64,000 nucleotides of DNA from a bacterium (GCA_030429585.1 JAUIEU010000001.1:1953848-2017847), one strand, 5' to 3'. Shown: positions 53,108 through 63,494, counted from the stretch's first letter. The notes: generated from the sequence alone by a model not told the origin. A program made the numbers and translations.

Positions 53108-54058
53108 TTGACACCACCCACTGCAACAGATTCACCTACGCTTGCTAACCCTGCCCCTCGGCGTGCGCCAAAGCCACCGTGGCTAAAGGTTAAGCTGCCC
53201 AGCGGCGAGCGCTATAATTGGCTAAAGCAACAAGCTAAAACGCATCAAATTGCCACCGTGTGCCAAGAGGCCCAATGCCCCAATATTGGCGAGTGCTGGA
53301 GCGGTGGTACCGCCACGTTTATGATTATGGGCGACGTGTGCACCCGTGGGTGCCGCTTTTGCGCCGTAAAAACCGGTAACCCAAACGGCTGGTTAGATGC
53401 CGATGAACCCGATAAGCTGGCCAATACTGTAAAACAAGCCGGTTGGCAGTATGTGGTTATTACCACTGTGGATCGTGATGATTTACCCGATGGCGGGGCC
53501 GGCCATATTGCCGCCTGTATTAGCCGCGTTAAAGAGATTAATCCGGGTATACTAGTAGAAGTGCTAATTCCGGATTTTGCTGGCGACCGAGCGGCCATGC
53601 AAACCGTGATTGATGCCAATCCGGATGTGATTGCTCAAAATATCGAAACCGTCGAGCGCCTTACCCACCCCGTACGCGACCGCCGCGCCGGCTACCAGCA
53701 AACGCTACATTGCTTGGTGCAGGTAAAAGAAACGGCGCCCCATATCATTACCAAGTCTTCTATTATGTTGGGCCTTGGCGAAACCGCCACCGAAATTACC
53801 CAGTGCATGGCCGATTTACGCGCACACAACGTGCAGATTTTAACCTTGGGCCAATACCTGCAACCCAGCCCTAAGCAATTACCGGTTGTGGAATACGTAA
53901 CCCCCGAGGCATTTGACGCGTGGGCACGGGTGGCCGAAGATACCATGGGCTTTTTGTTTTGTGCCTCTGGCCCGCTGGTGCGTAGTTCGTACCGGGCTGG
54001 CGAACTGTTTTTAACGCGGTATTTAAATAAGCAAAAGCGCGTACAACCCACGTCGTAA
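53108..54058 (+). CDS. lipA: Lipoyl synthase
   Basis: 316 residues. LipA is a radical SAM enzyme that inserts two sulfurs into protein-bound octanoate. The auxiliary cluster motif is CQEAQCPNIGECW, the radical SAM motif CTRGCRFCAV, and the C-terminal RSSYRAGE supplies the serine ligand. SSIMLGLGET is also standard. The start is TTG, with GGGGA about 7 bases upstream. It begins an operon that also encodes the lipoyl-dependent dehydrogenase complex and lipB, linking cofactor synthesis to its user. Confidence 0.96.
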   Translation: MTPPTATDSPTLANPAPRRAPKPPWLKVKLPSGERYNWLKQQAKTHQIATVCQEAQCPNIGECWSGGTATFMIMGDVCTRGCRFCAVKTGNPNGWLDADEPDKLANTVKQAGWQYVVITTVDRDDLPDGGAGHIAACISRVKEINPGILVEVLIPDFAGDRAAMQTVIDANPDVIAQNIETVERLTHPVRDRRAGYQQTLHCLVQVKETAPHIITKSSIMLGLGETATEITQCMADLRAHNVQILTLGQYLQPSPKQLPVVEYVTPEAFDAWARVAEDTMGFLFCASGPLVRSSYRAGELFLTRYLNKQKRVQPTS

Positions 54059-54090
54059 CTCTGTTTATCTCACTATTTTAAGGTTTATTT

Positions 54091-55197
54091 GTGATGACAC
54101 CCACCATGTCCAAACCCAAAAAATCCAACGATTCCAAATCTTTGCCAGAAGGCTTTACCCCAGAACAACTGCTTAAGCTGTACCGCAATATGGTGACGAT
54201 TCGGGCCTTTGACCAACGCCAACTAAACCTACAACGTAGTGGCCGGATTGGGTTTTGTGTCGTCTCTACAGGTGAAGAAGCCGTGCAAGCTGCTGTTACT
54301 GCCGCTTTAAACGATACCGATTGGTTGTTCCCATACTACCGCCAGCACGGCATGCTGTTGTGCCGCGGCGCTAGTGTAGAATCGCTAGCCAACCAACTGT
54401 ATGGTAACGACCAAGACCACGCGATGGCGCGCCAAATGCCGGTACACTATACTGATAAAGAGAAGCATTTTGTTAGCCTAAGCAGCGTTATTGGTACCCA
54501 CCTTATCCACGCGGTGGGTGCGGCCATGGCCGCCCAGTACAAGGGTGATGATACGGTAATGGCCACCTTTATTGGTGATGGCGGCACGTCCTCTAATGAT
54601 TTCCACAGTGCGCTGACCTTTGCCGGTGTGTATAAGCCGCCGGTGGTGATGTACATTATTAACAATAAATACGCTATTTCTCACCCGGTATCCGAGCAAT
54701 GCGGGGCAGAATCGCTTCATATTAAGGGCGAGGGCTATGGCGTTCCTTCTGTAAAAGTGGATGGCAATGATGTGATTGCCGTCTACGAGGCCAGTAAAAA
54801 TGCGGCGGATAAAGCCCGCCGTGGCGAAGGCCCCACCCTAATTGAATGCGAAACCTACCGCATGGGCGCCCACAGCAGTAGTGATGACCCTACCCGCTAC
54901 CGCAGCCAAGACGAAATGGACGAAGCCGCTAAAAAAGACCCGGTGACTCGTTTTGCCAACCAACTAAAAAACTGGGGTCTGCTCGATGACGTGGCTGATA
55001 AAACCCTGTGGGATGAGATAGAAACCATGGTGGTAGACCAAACCAATGAAGCGGAAAAGCATGGCGAGCCTGCGTGGGAAACCCTGTTTGATGATGTCTA
55101 CGCCAAAGTGCCTGAATCGTTGGCCCGCCAGCGCGATGAATTGATGGCCCGCGAAAGTGATTTCCCTCGCGAAAATGAAGGCGAATTCCCTCTGTAG
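54091..55197 (+). CDS. bkdAA: 2-oxoacid dehydrogenase E1 alpha subunit (branched-chain type)
   Basis: 368 residues from GTG 54091; ATG 54094 is equally likely, both with AAGG upstream. E1 alpha binds thiamine diphosphate and decarboxylates the 2-oxoacid. The ThDP motif is GDGGTSSNDFHSAL ending INNKYAIS. MGAHSSSDDPTRYRS and the FPYYRQHGMLLCRGA region resemble branched-chain 2-oxoacid dehydrogenase more than pyruvate dehydrogenase, but the substrate is not proved. Followed by E1 beta. Confidence 0.88.
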   Translation: MMTPTMSKPKKSNDSKSLPEGFTPEQLLKLYRNMVTIRAFDQRQLNLQRSGRIGFCVVSTGEEAVQAAVTAALNDTDWLFPYYRQHGMLLCRGASVESLANQLYGNDQDHAMARQMPVHYTDKEKHFVSLSSVIGTHLIHAVGAAMAAQYKGDDTVMATFIGDGGTSSNDFHSALTFAGVYKPPVVMYIINNKYAISHPVSEQCGAESLHIKGEGYGVPSVKVDGNDVIAVYEASKNAADKARRGEGPTLIECETYRMGAHSSSDDPTRYRSQDEMDEAAKKDPVTRFANQLKNWGLLDDVADKTLWDEIETMVVDQTNEAEKHGEPAWETLFDDVYAKVPESLARQRDELMARESDFPRENEGEFPL

Positions 55198-55255
55198 GAT
55201 TTGCTGCCTTTACCTCTATCTATTTTAAATTTTAAAGCATTAAGGATTGAACACC

Positions 55256-56236
55256 ATGGCTACCAAAACTCTATTGCAAGGTATTAATGACGCGTTAATA
55301 ACCGAAATGGAACGCGACGAAAACGTGGTGGTGTTTGGCGAAGATGTGGGCATTAACGAAGGCGTGTTTCGGGCTACCAGCGACCTGCAAAAAAAGTTTG
55401 GCAAAAAGCGGGCCTATAGCACCCCGCTAACAGAAAGTGGCATTATTGGCGCTGCGGCAGGTATGTCGTTGTATGGCTTGCGCCCCGTGCCAGAAATTCA
55501 GTTTGCCGATTTTATCTACCCAGCCTTTGACCAAATTGTTAGCGAAGTGGCCAAGTTTCGCTTCCGTAGTGGTGGCCAGTACCCATGCCCCATGGTTATC
55601 CGCACCCCGTATGGTGGTGGTATCCGTGGTGGGCTGTACCATAGCCAAAGCCCAGAAGCCTACTTTACCCACACGCCAGGCCTTCAGGTGGTTATTCCAT
55701 CCACCCCAAGCGATGCTAAGGGCCTGCTTGCCAGCGCTATCCGTGGTGATGACCCGGTTATTTTTATGGAGCCCAAAAAGATTTACCGTAGCCTAAAGGG
55801 CGATGTGCCTGAAGGCGATTACACCGTGCCCATTGGCCCCGCCCGTATTGCTAAGCACGGCACCGATGTAAGCCTGTTTTGTTATGGTGCCATGGTGCCA
55901 GTATGCGAAACGGCCGCCGAAAAAGCCAAAGAAAAACTGGGCGTGGATGTGGAAATTGTAGACTTACGCACCCTATACCCCATGGATGAAAAAAGTATTA
56001 TTGAAAGCGTGGAAAAAACGGGCCGGGCACTAGTTGTTTACGAAGCCCCTAAAACCTGCGGGTACGGTAGCGAAGTAGCCGCCCTAATTGCAGAGCGCGC
56101 ACTAGATAGCCTAGAAGCCCCGGTGGTTCGTGTCGGTGGATTTGATACGCCATTCCCGTACACGCTAGAAAAAATCTATGTGCCGGATGCGCTGCGTGTG
56201 TTCTTAGCCATCCAAGATGTGGTGAACTATGCCTAA
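55256..56236 (+). CDS. bkdAB: 2-oxoacid dehydrogenase E1 beta subunit
   Basis: 326 residues from the ATG at 55256, with TAAGGATT upstream; a TTG at 55247 is in frame but less likely. It partners E1 alpha in decarboxylation and reductive acetylation of E2. GEDVGINEGVFRATS, TPLTESGIIGAAAGMSLYG, RTPYGGGIRGGLYHSQSPEA (partial) and the VIPSTPSDAKGLL segment are family signatures. Order and spacing show it is co-transcribed with its neighbours. Confidence 0.92.
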   Translation: MATKTLLQGINDALITEMERDENVVVFGEDVGINEGVFRATSDLQKKFGKKRAYSTPLTESGIIGAAAGMSLYGLRPVPEIQFADFIYPAFDQIVSEVAKFRFRSGGQYPCPMVIRTPYGGGIRGGLYHSQSPEAYFTHTPGLQVVIPSTPSDAKGLLASAIRGDDPVIFMEPKKIYRSLKGDVPEGDYTVPIGPARIAKHGTDVSLFCYGAMVPVCETAAEKAKEKLGVDVEIVDLRTLYPMDEKSIIESVEKTGRALVVYEAPKTCGYGSEVAALIAERALDSLEAPVVRVGGFDTPFPYTLEKIYVPDALRVFLAIQDVVNYA

Positions 56237-56279
56237 CGGCAAGTGTAAAACGGTTGATTAGTTAAGGATTAGTAGCACT

Positions 56280-57530
56280 ATGACGTTAGAATTTAAACTC
56301 CCCGATATTGGCGAAGGCGTCCACGAAGGCGAAATCGTCCAGTGGCTGGTTACCGAAGGCGATGTGGTTAAAGAAGACCAGCCGTTGGTAGAAATTATGA
56401 CGGATAAGGTAACCGCAGAAATCCCCTCGCCTGCAAGTGGCACCATTGCCGAATTGCGCGGCGCAGCGGGCGAAGTGATTGAAGTAGGTACCGTGATTGT
56501 GGTGATTGAACAATCCGGTAGCGGCGCACAATCTTCAGAAAAGCCCGCCGAAAAAACCGCGTCCGCCAATGGTAAGCCAAACACCGAGGCCAAAGCCTGC
56601 ACCGCAGTACTCAATAAACCTGCTCCGCAATCGGCTCCAGTCGCATCTTCTGGTGGAAAGGTGCTAGCTGCCCCCGCCACTCGCAAACTAGCCCGCACCA
56701 TGGGCATCGATTTATCTGTCGTAACTGGTAGCGGCCCCCGCGGGCGCATAACCCAAGATGACGTGCGCAGCTTTAATACAGATGGCGGTAGCGTTACGGT
56801 ACCTGCAATGGCGTCGGTGGCGTCGGTTAGTATTCCGAATGATTCTCGTAAGCCCTTTAAAGGTATTCGTCGAAAAATTGCGGAACACTTAAGTTTATCC
56901 AAGCAAAAGGCGCCCCACTTTGCCTATGTAGATGAAGTGGATGTGACGGATTTAGTGGCCATCCGCAAACAGCTAAAACCCATCGCCGAAGCCCAAGGCA
57001 CCAAGCTAACGTATCTACCCTTTGTTATGCGGGCGGTTTCTATTGCGTTAAACGAATTTCCTGTACTCAATAGCACGTTAGATGAAGCGGCGGGCGAATT
57101 GGTATACAAAGGCGCCCATAACCTAGGCGTGGCAGTGGATACCGATAACGGCCTTGTGGTGCCAGTGGTGCCCAAGGTGCAAGGCCAATCTATTTTTGCC
57201 TTGGCCCATGCGGTTAAAGCCACCTCCGAAAAAGCGCGCAAGGGTAGCCTAACCCCAGCAGATATGACGGGCGGCACCTTTACGCTAACCAGCATTGGCA
57301 GTGTGGGCGGCCTGTTTGGTGTGCCTATTATCAACTACCCAGAAGTGGCGATTTTAGGCATTAACAAAATTAGTACCCGCCCTATGGTGGTAGATGGTGC
57401 GATTGTGGCCCGCGACGTGATGTATTTATCGCTAAGCTGCGATCATCGCGTGGTAGATGGCGCCGATGCGGCCCGCTTTGTGAATCGTGTTAAGGCCCTG
57501 CTAGAAGCCCCTGCACAGTTATTAGTATAA
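56280..57530 (+). CDS. bkdB: 2-oxoacid dehydrogenase E2, dihydrolipoyl acyltransferase
   Basis: 416 residues. One N-terminal lipoyl domain (1-77) with the target lysine in EIMTDKVTAEIPSP, a Ala/Pro linker, a subunit-binding domain (APATRKLARTMGID then GPRGRITQDDV), and the catalytic domain ending with SCDHRVVDGADAARF, containing the His and Asp of the active site. AAGGATT lies upstream of the ATG. It forms the core to which E1 and E3 attach. The unusual AbiGi-like gene starts 10 bases after its stop. Confidence 0.95.
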   Translation: MTLEFKLPDIGEGVHEGEIVQWLVTEGDVVKEDQPLVEIMTDKVTAEIPSPASGTIAELRGAAGEVIEVGTVIVVIEQSGSGAQSSEKPAEKTASANGKPNTEAKACTAVLNKPAPQSAPVASSGGKVLAAPATRKLARTMGIDLSVVTGSGPRGRITQDDVRSFNTDGGSVTVPAMASVASVSIPNDSRKPFKGIRRKIAEHLSLSKQKAPHFAYVDEVDVTDLVAIRKQLKPIAEAQGTKLTYLPFVMRAVSIALNEFPVLNSTLDEAAGELVYKGAHNLGVAVDTDNGLVVPVVPKVQGQSIFALAHAVKATSEKARKGSLTPADMTGGTFTLTSIGSVGGLFGVPIINYPEVAILGINKISTRPMVVDGAIVARDVMYLSLSCDHRVVDGADAARFVNRVKALLEAPAQLLV

Positions 57531-57540
57531 GTTTTTTAAT

Positions 57541-58320
57541 ATGTCTGAAGATTTTTCTTATGATTATGCTATCCATTCGGATTTCTTAATTCATTGGACA
57601 GGTGGAAGGAAGGGGGATTTTGACTGTAATGTTGATTGGCAAATAAAACGGCGCTCACAAACAAATGAAGAATTAACTGGAAAGTATCTTACTAGGCTTA
57701 AAAGTATCTTAAAATATGGCTTTTGGATGACTGAGGATGAGGAGAACACCTTGAAGGAGATTCCTCAGACTTGTTTCACAGAGCTAAAGCTTTCTCAAGC
57801 TAGGAATCATGCAAAAAAATATGGAAGATTAGGTATAGGGGTGAAAAGGTTATTTGCCTTAGACCGGGGGGGAAGGCCATTAGTATATTTTTCTAAGGGC
57901 ACTGGTGGAAAGGTGTTCGATCAGTTGTACCAAACTTGCTTAACAAGCATACCAAATGATCCTGCATTAAATTTTTTCAAAAAAATGCACGAAGGAAAAG
58001 GGTTTGATTATAGGTATTTTTTTGAATCAGAGTGGAGAATTATAGGTAAACACGAAAATAAATATTTTTTAGACCCAAAAAAGGCATTTCCCGAGTATTA
58101 TGCGACCCTTTCAGGTCGCGAGCAGCAGAAATTAAAGTTTTTAATGCCTGTTGATAAGTGGCTAGGTATAATTATTTACCCATCTTTAGAAGTTAAGCGT
58201 GAGGCATTTAAAGATGAGGAAATAAGAATGTTATTGGACCAAAGGTCAAATAATAACGCATCTCCTGAACAAGGTATTTGGCCGATAGAGTTAGATTTAG
58301 ATGCATGTCGGAATTTTTGA
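57541..58320 (+). CDS. AbiGi-like abortive infection family protein
   Basis: 259 residues. The pattern FLIHWTGGRKGDFD near the start, then LKSILKYGFWMTEDEE, CFTELKLSQARNHAKKYGRLGIGVKR and LDRGGRPLVYF recalls the AbiGi family (putative phage-abortive antitoxin partner in the lactococcal AbiG system). Family assignment is by memory of the pattern, not a search. The gene is visibly AT-richer than the dehydrogenase genes on both sides, has no clear Shine-Dalgarno, and lies between E2 and E3 in an operon that is otherwise continuous, which suggests insertion by transfer. No partner AbiGii-type toxin is seen. Confidence 0.65.
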   Translation: MSEDFSYDYAIHSDFLIHWTGGRKGDFDCNVDWQIKRRSQTNEELTGKYLTRLKSILKYGFWMTEDEENTLKEIPQTCFTELKLSQARNHAKKYGRLGIGVKRLFALDRGGRPLVYFSKGTGGKVFDQLYQTCLTSIPNDPALNFFKKMHEGKGFDYRYFFESEWRIIGKHENKYFLDPKKAFPEYYATLSGREQQKLKFLMPVDKWLGIIIYPSLEVKREAFKDEEIRMLLDQRSNNNASPEQGIWPIELDLDACRNF

Positions 58321-58373
58321 ACTGTTTAAGATACTCTAATGCGAGAAGATTAGAACTAAGTAGGTAATATATT

Positions 58374-59834
58374 ATGGCTAAAACTGTAAAAAACGTTGTT
58401 ATTGGCGCTGGGCCCGGTGGCTATGTGGCCGCTATTCGGCTAGCCCAATTAGGCGAATCGGTACTGGTGATTGATAAAGAGCCTTCGCTGGGGGGCACCT
58501 GCTTAAACTGGGGCTGCATTCCGTCTAAAGCACTTATCCATGCCGCTAATACTTACGAAACCATGACGGGTGACGCCGAAGAGATGGGCATTACCGCCAC
58601 AGGTGTTAGCGTGGATTTAGCCAAACTAATGGCGTGGAAAGATGGCGTGGTAACCAAATTAACAGGCGGTATAGCCGGGCTATTTAAACACCACAAAATA
58701 GAGCACATCCAAGGGGCGGCTAGCTTTGTCGATAAACATACCCTTTCCATCGCTAAGCCGGATGACAGCACAGAAACGGTGACTTTTGAAAACGCCATTA
58801 TTGCCACCGGCAGTAGTATTATCAACTTGCCTCACTTGAAGGTTGATGGCGAGGTGCTGATTGATAGTGATGCGGCCATTAATTTAAAAGAAGTACCTAA
58901 GCACTTGGTGCTGGTAGGCGGCGGTGTTATTGGGCTAGAACTGGGTGTGTTTTATGCCAAATTAGGCGCCCAGGTAACGGTAGTAGAAATGCAGCCACAA
59001 CTGCTACCCGGTATGGATACCGATGTGGTGAATGCGTTGGCTCGCTCGCTTAAAAAGCGCAAAAATATGACGGTTCATTTAAACAGCAAAGTGGCCAGTG
59101 TTGATGTAAACAATGGCACGGCTACCGTTACGGTAGAAACCCCTAAAGGCGAAGAGACATTATCTGCCGATAAGGTGCTGGTAGCCATTGGCCGTAAGCC
59201 AAACACATCCGGATTATCCTTAGAAAAAGCCGGCCTTAAGGCGGATGATAAAGGCTTTGTAGCCACCGATGACCAGCTACGCACGGGCGTGCCCCATATT
59301 TTTGCCATTGGCGATGTAACCCAGCCCCCCATGCTAGCCCACAAAGCCAGCAAAGAAGGCTTGGTAGCGGCGGCCGTGATTGCTGGCCAGCCAGAACGCT
59401 TAGACGTGCGCGCTATGCCCGCAGCCGTGTTTACCGACCCAGAGGTAGCCACCGTGGGCCTAACCGAGGCTCAAGCCAAAGAAAAAGGCTACGAGGTTAC
59501 GGTAGGCCAGTTTCCGTTTGCCGCTAGTGGCCGCGCATTAACAATGAATGAGTCGGTAGGTTTTACCAAAATAATGACGGATGCCAAGACGGACCAACTG
59601 CTGGGCGTACATATGGTAGGCCCCCATGTGGCCGAGTTATTAGGCGAAGTAACCCTAGCCATGGAAATGGGCGCCACTGCCGAAGATTTAGCCCTAACCG
59701 TCCACATGCACCCCACCTTGTCTGAAACGGTGATGGAAGCGGCAGAGGCTGTCCACGGGTTGGCTATTCACAGTGCAAGCAAACCCCCAAGAAAAGCAGC
59801 AAAAAAATCCGCTCAAAACCTAGCCAAGGTATAA
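58374..59834 (+). CDS. lpdA: Dihydrolipoamide dehydrogenase (E3)
   Basis: 486 residues. E3 reoxidises the dihydrolipoyl arm using FAD and NAD. The FAD motif GAGPGGYVAAIRLAQLG, the redox disulfide GGTCLNWGCIPSKAL, the NAD-binding GGGVIGLELGVFYAKLG, and HMHPTLSETVMEAAEA with the active-site His-Glu pair are intact. A Lys/Ala-rich C-terminal tail (~20 residues) is added to the usual length. It ends 3 bases before lipB. Confidence 0.96.
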   Translation: MAKTVKNVVIGAGPGGYVAAIRLAQLGESVLVIDKEPSLGGTCLNWGCIPSKALIHAANTYETMTGDAEEMGITATGVSVDLAKLMAWKDGVVTKLTGGIAGLFKHHKIEHIQGAASFVDKHTLSIAKPDDSTETVTFENAIIATGSSIINLPHLKVDGEVLIDSDAAINLKEVPKHLVLVGGGVIGLELGVFYAKLGAQVTVVEMQPQLLPGMDTDVVNALARSLKKRKNMTVHLNSKVASVDVNNGTATVTVETPKGEETLSADKVLVAIGRKPNTSGLSLEKAGLKADDKGFVATDDQLRTGVPHIFAIGDVTQPPMLAHKASKEGLVAAAVIAGQPERLDVRAMPAAVFTDPEVATVGLTEAQAKEKGYEVTVGQFPFAASGRALTMNESVGFTKIMTDAKTDQLLGVHMVGPHVAELLGEVTLAMEMGATAEDLALTVHMHPTLSETVMEAAEAVHGLAIHSASKPPRKAAKKSAQNLAKV

Positions 59835-59837
59835 GGT

Positions 59838-60482
59838 TTGGCCACCACCATACAGGTAGAAACCTTTACACTGGATGAGCCGTATGCAGCGGTGCATGCG
59901 CGAATGTTGGCCTTAGTAGACGCCCGCATTGCGGACGACATTGATGATATGTTGCTGCTTGGCGAGCACCCCCCCACTATTACTTGCGGCCGAAAAACCG
60001 ACCCCGCTAATATTTTAAACCCACAAAATATCCCCGTTGTGCCCATTGAGCGTGGCGGCGATGTGACGTATCACGGGCCCGGTCAGTTGGTAGTGTACCC
60101 CATTATAAAGCTGATTGATGAGCGCCGCGATCTTCATGCGTATTTACGGTGCCTAGAAGATGCGATTATTCAAATGTTAGCCGAATTTAACGTGGAGGGC
60201 TTTCGTCATAACTTGCCGGATAAAAACACCACCGGGGTTTGGGTAGCGGGTAACGCTGGGAAGGCACAAAAAGTGGCCAGTATAGGCGTGGCCGTTAAAC
60301 GCTGGGTTACGTATCATGGGCTGGCATTAAACGTCACCACCGATTTGTCTGCCTTTCAAACCATTGCCCCTTGCGGTTTTGGCGCGGATACGATGACCAG
60401 TGTGCAGGATTGTTTAACGGCGCCTGCTGATAGCCTTATGAGTGAATGTGTTTGCTTGTTACAGGCTAAGTTAAGGTTGTAA
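59838..60482 (+). CDS. lipB: Octanoyl-[ACP]:protein N-octanoyltransferase LipB
   Basis: 214 residues. LipB moves octanoate from acyl carrier protein to the lysine of lipoyl domains, the step before LipA. RGGDVTYHGPGQLVVYPII, KVASIGVAVKRWVTYHGLALNV and the catalytic Cys in IAPCGF are present. The start is TTG; AAGG nine bases upstream, inside the lpdA stop region, fits. With lipA at the start and lipB at the end of the operon, the complete lipoylation route is present. Its 3' end abuts the convergent orphan gene directly. Confidence 0.95.
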   Translation: MATTIQVETFTLDEPYAAVHARMLALVDARIADDIDDMLLLGEHPPTITCGRKTDPANILNPQNIPVVPIERGGDVTYHGPGQLVVYPIIKLIDERRDLHAYLRCLEDAIIQMLAEFNVEGFRHNLPDKNTTGVWVAGNAGKAQKVASIGVAVKRWVTYHGLALNVTTDLSAFQTIAPCGFGADTMTSVQDCLTAPADSLMSECVCLLQAKLRL

Positions 60483-60716
60483 CTATTTAAGTATGCTGCG
60501 TAATGTCGAAAGTGGTGTGGGTTTTATTTTAAACCAGTATAGAGTGTCCCATTTCCCATCTTTATTAATATCTATAACATCGGTTGGGTTTAGCCCACCT
60601 TCTTTGGCTCTTGTATGCCACCCTGTTATTAAGTCTTTTCTGCGGCTAGTAATATGCTGAAAGGTCTTTTGAAGAGAGGGAGGAACAATAGCTTGTATTG
60701 GCTTACTGATCGTCAC
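60483..60716 (-). CDS. Small orphan protein
   Basis: 77 residues from a GTG start. No family recognised. MTISKPIQAIVPPSLQKTF follows the M-x-I-x...P pattern of other orphans, with basic residues later (TSRRKD). DINKDGKWDTLYW looks like a calcium-loop or beta-hairpin motif. The stop codon directly adjoins that of lipB with no gap. It is AT-richer than lipB. Real but unknown is my best judgement. Confidence 0.45.
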   Translation of the reverse strand: MTISKPIQAIVPPSLQKTFQHITSRRKDLITGWHTRAKEGGLNPTDVIDINKDGKWDTLYWFKIKPTPLSTLRSILK

Positions 60717-60794
60717 GCTTGTTGTTACTTTATGTCAGTACTACACTTTTATTAAACGGTATTCAATATGAAAAATTGCTACTAGGGGCACTTT

Positions 60795-61106
60795 ATGATG
60801 CAAGTAACCGAAGAATTGATTGACCATGTGGCCAACTTGGCCCGCTTAGAGTTAACGCCAGAAGAAAAAGCGGCGTATCTAACGGAATTTCCTAATATTT
60901 TAAATTTGGTGGCACAATTAAACGACTTGGATACCAGCGAACTACCGGCATCACCAGTAAACTGGACAAGCGGCCTGCCCGATGATGCCACCAGCCCAAC
61001 CCGCCCTGATAATACTGAAACCTACCCTAAGCTAGCCGAATGCATGGCTAATGCCCCAGAAGCGGAAGACGGGTACTTTGCCGTCCCTAAAATTTTAGAT
61101 AACTAG
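60795..61106 (+). CDS. gatC: Asp/Glu-tRNA amidotransferase subunit C
   Basis: 103 residues, normal length. GatC scaffolds GatA and GatB, which convert misacylated Glu-tRNA(Gln) or Asp-tRNA(Asn) to the amide form. VANLARLELTPEEKAAY and the middle TSELPASPVNW follow the family, and the C-terminal NAPEAEDGYFAVPKIL is characteristic. gatA and gatB are not in the window. Two adjacent ATGs are possible starts. Confidence 0.88.
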   Translation: MMQVTEELIDHVANLARLELTPEEKAAYLTEFPNILNLVAQLNDLDTSELPASPVNWTSGLPDDATSPTRPDNTETYPKLAECMANAPEAEDGYFAVPKILDN

Positions 61107-61108
61107 GT

Positions 61109-61119
61109 TTTTATAATTG
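61109..61119 (+). promoter_or_regulatory. TTTTTATAATT promoter-like element
   Basis: The same T run and TATAAT (61112-61117) as upstream of the EF-hand gene and the glycine-rich gene, here directly after gatC and 175 bases before pyrG. Probably a promoter for pyrG, but no -35 consensus is seen. Confidence 0.35.
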
Positions 61120-61270
61120 TCTAAATTATGTGAGAAATGCCTGGCCGGCGGGGCTAAATAATATAGGGGCGTTTTGCGTCTGTTAACGCTTTGTTAGGGT
61201 TGTTTAGCAAATGGGTGAAATTATGGCTCTGCTGCGGTTTAATATAAGGGTAGCTTTACTTTTTTATTAA

Positions 61271-62935
<1,665 letters not shown>

Positions 62936-62939
62936 CGTG

Positions 62940-63494
62940 ATGCGACATGGCCTGGTTGCTTACCTACTATCCTTACTGATAGGGGTGGGCCTGTGTAGCC
63001 CATGCCAAGCAGCTACGGCGGTGTTGATCGAGCCAGCGCCCGCATCTCGTAATACATTGGGGGTGGATGGTAATCTGCGGTTTGGCCCTGTATTACCCGC
63101 CCAGGATGAAGGCCATATCAGCCGAATAGACTTGCGGGCGAATGCGCTTCAGCATGAGCGGGTTGGCGAGGAGTTTATGGACCGTGGGTATTATGCCCGT
63201 GCCATAGAAGCCTTTCAGGTGGCGTTAGGCTTAAACCCAGATTCCCGATTTTCTGCCAGTGTGTACCATAATTTGGCCCTGTGTTATCGGGCACTTAATC
63301 AATTTCCGCTGGCCATTATGTCGCATCAACGGGCCATGCGTTTAGCGCCTGGGTTTGCCATGTATGGCTTCCATTTAGCGCGCACCTACCAGGCTGCAGG
63401 TATTGCGGATGTAGCCTACCAGCGGTTTTCTGCCTTGTTAGACCAAGACCCCGATAACGTGGAGTTACAGCGGTTGGTTAATTACTTAAAATAG
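62940..63494 (+). CDS. Exported TPR protein
   Basis: 184 residues from the ATG at 62940; an upstream in-frame ATG at 62901 lies inside pyrG and would hide the signal peptide. GLVAYLLSLLIGVGLC is hydrophobic and is followed by SPCQAATA, a likely cleavage region; a lipobox-like GLC is also possible, making it a candidate lipoprotein. From about residue 75 there are three TPR units: RAIEAFQVALGLNPDSR, AIMSHQRAMRLAPGF and AYQRFSALLDQDPDN. It is probably co-transcribed with pyrG. Binding partner unknown. Confidence 0.75.
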   Translation: MRHGLVAYLLSLLIGVGLCSPCQAATAVLIEPAPASRNTLGVDGNLRFGPVLPAQDEGHISRIDLRANALQHERVGEEFMDRGYYARAIEAFQVALGLNPDSRFSASVYHNLALCYRALNQFPLAIMSHQRAMRLAPGFAMYGFHLARTYQAAGIADVAYQRFSALLDQDPDNVELQRLVNYLK

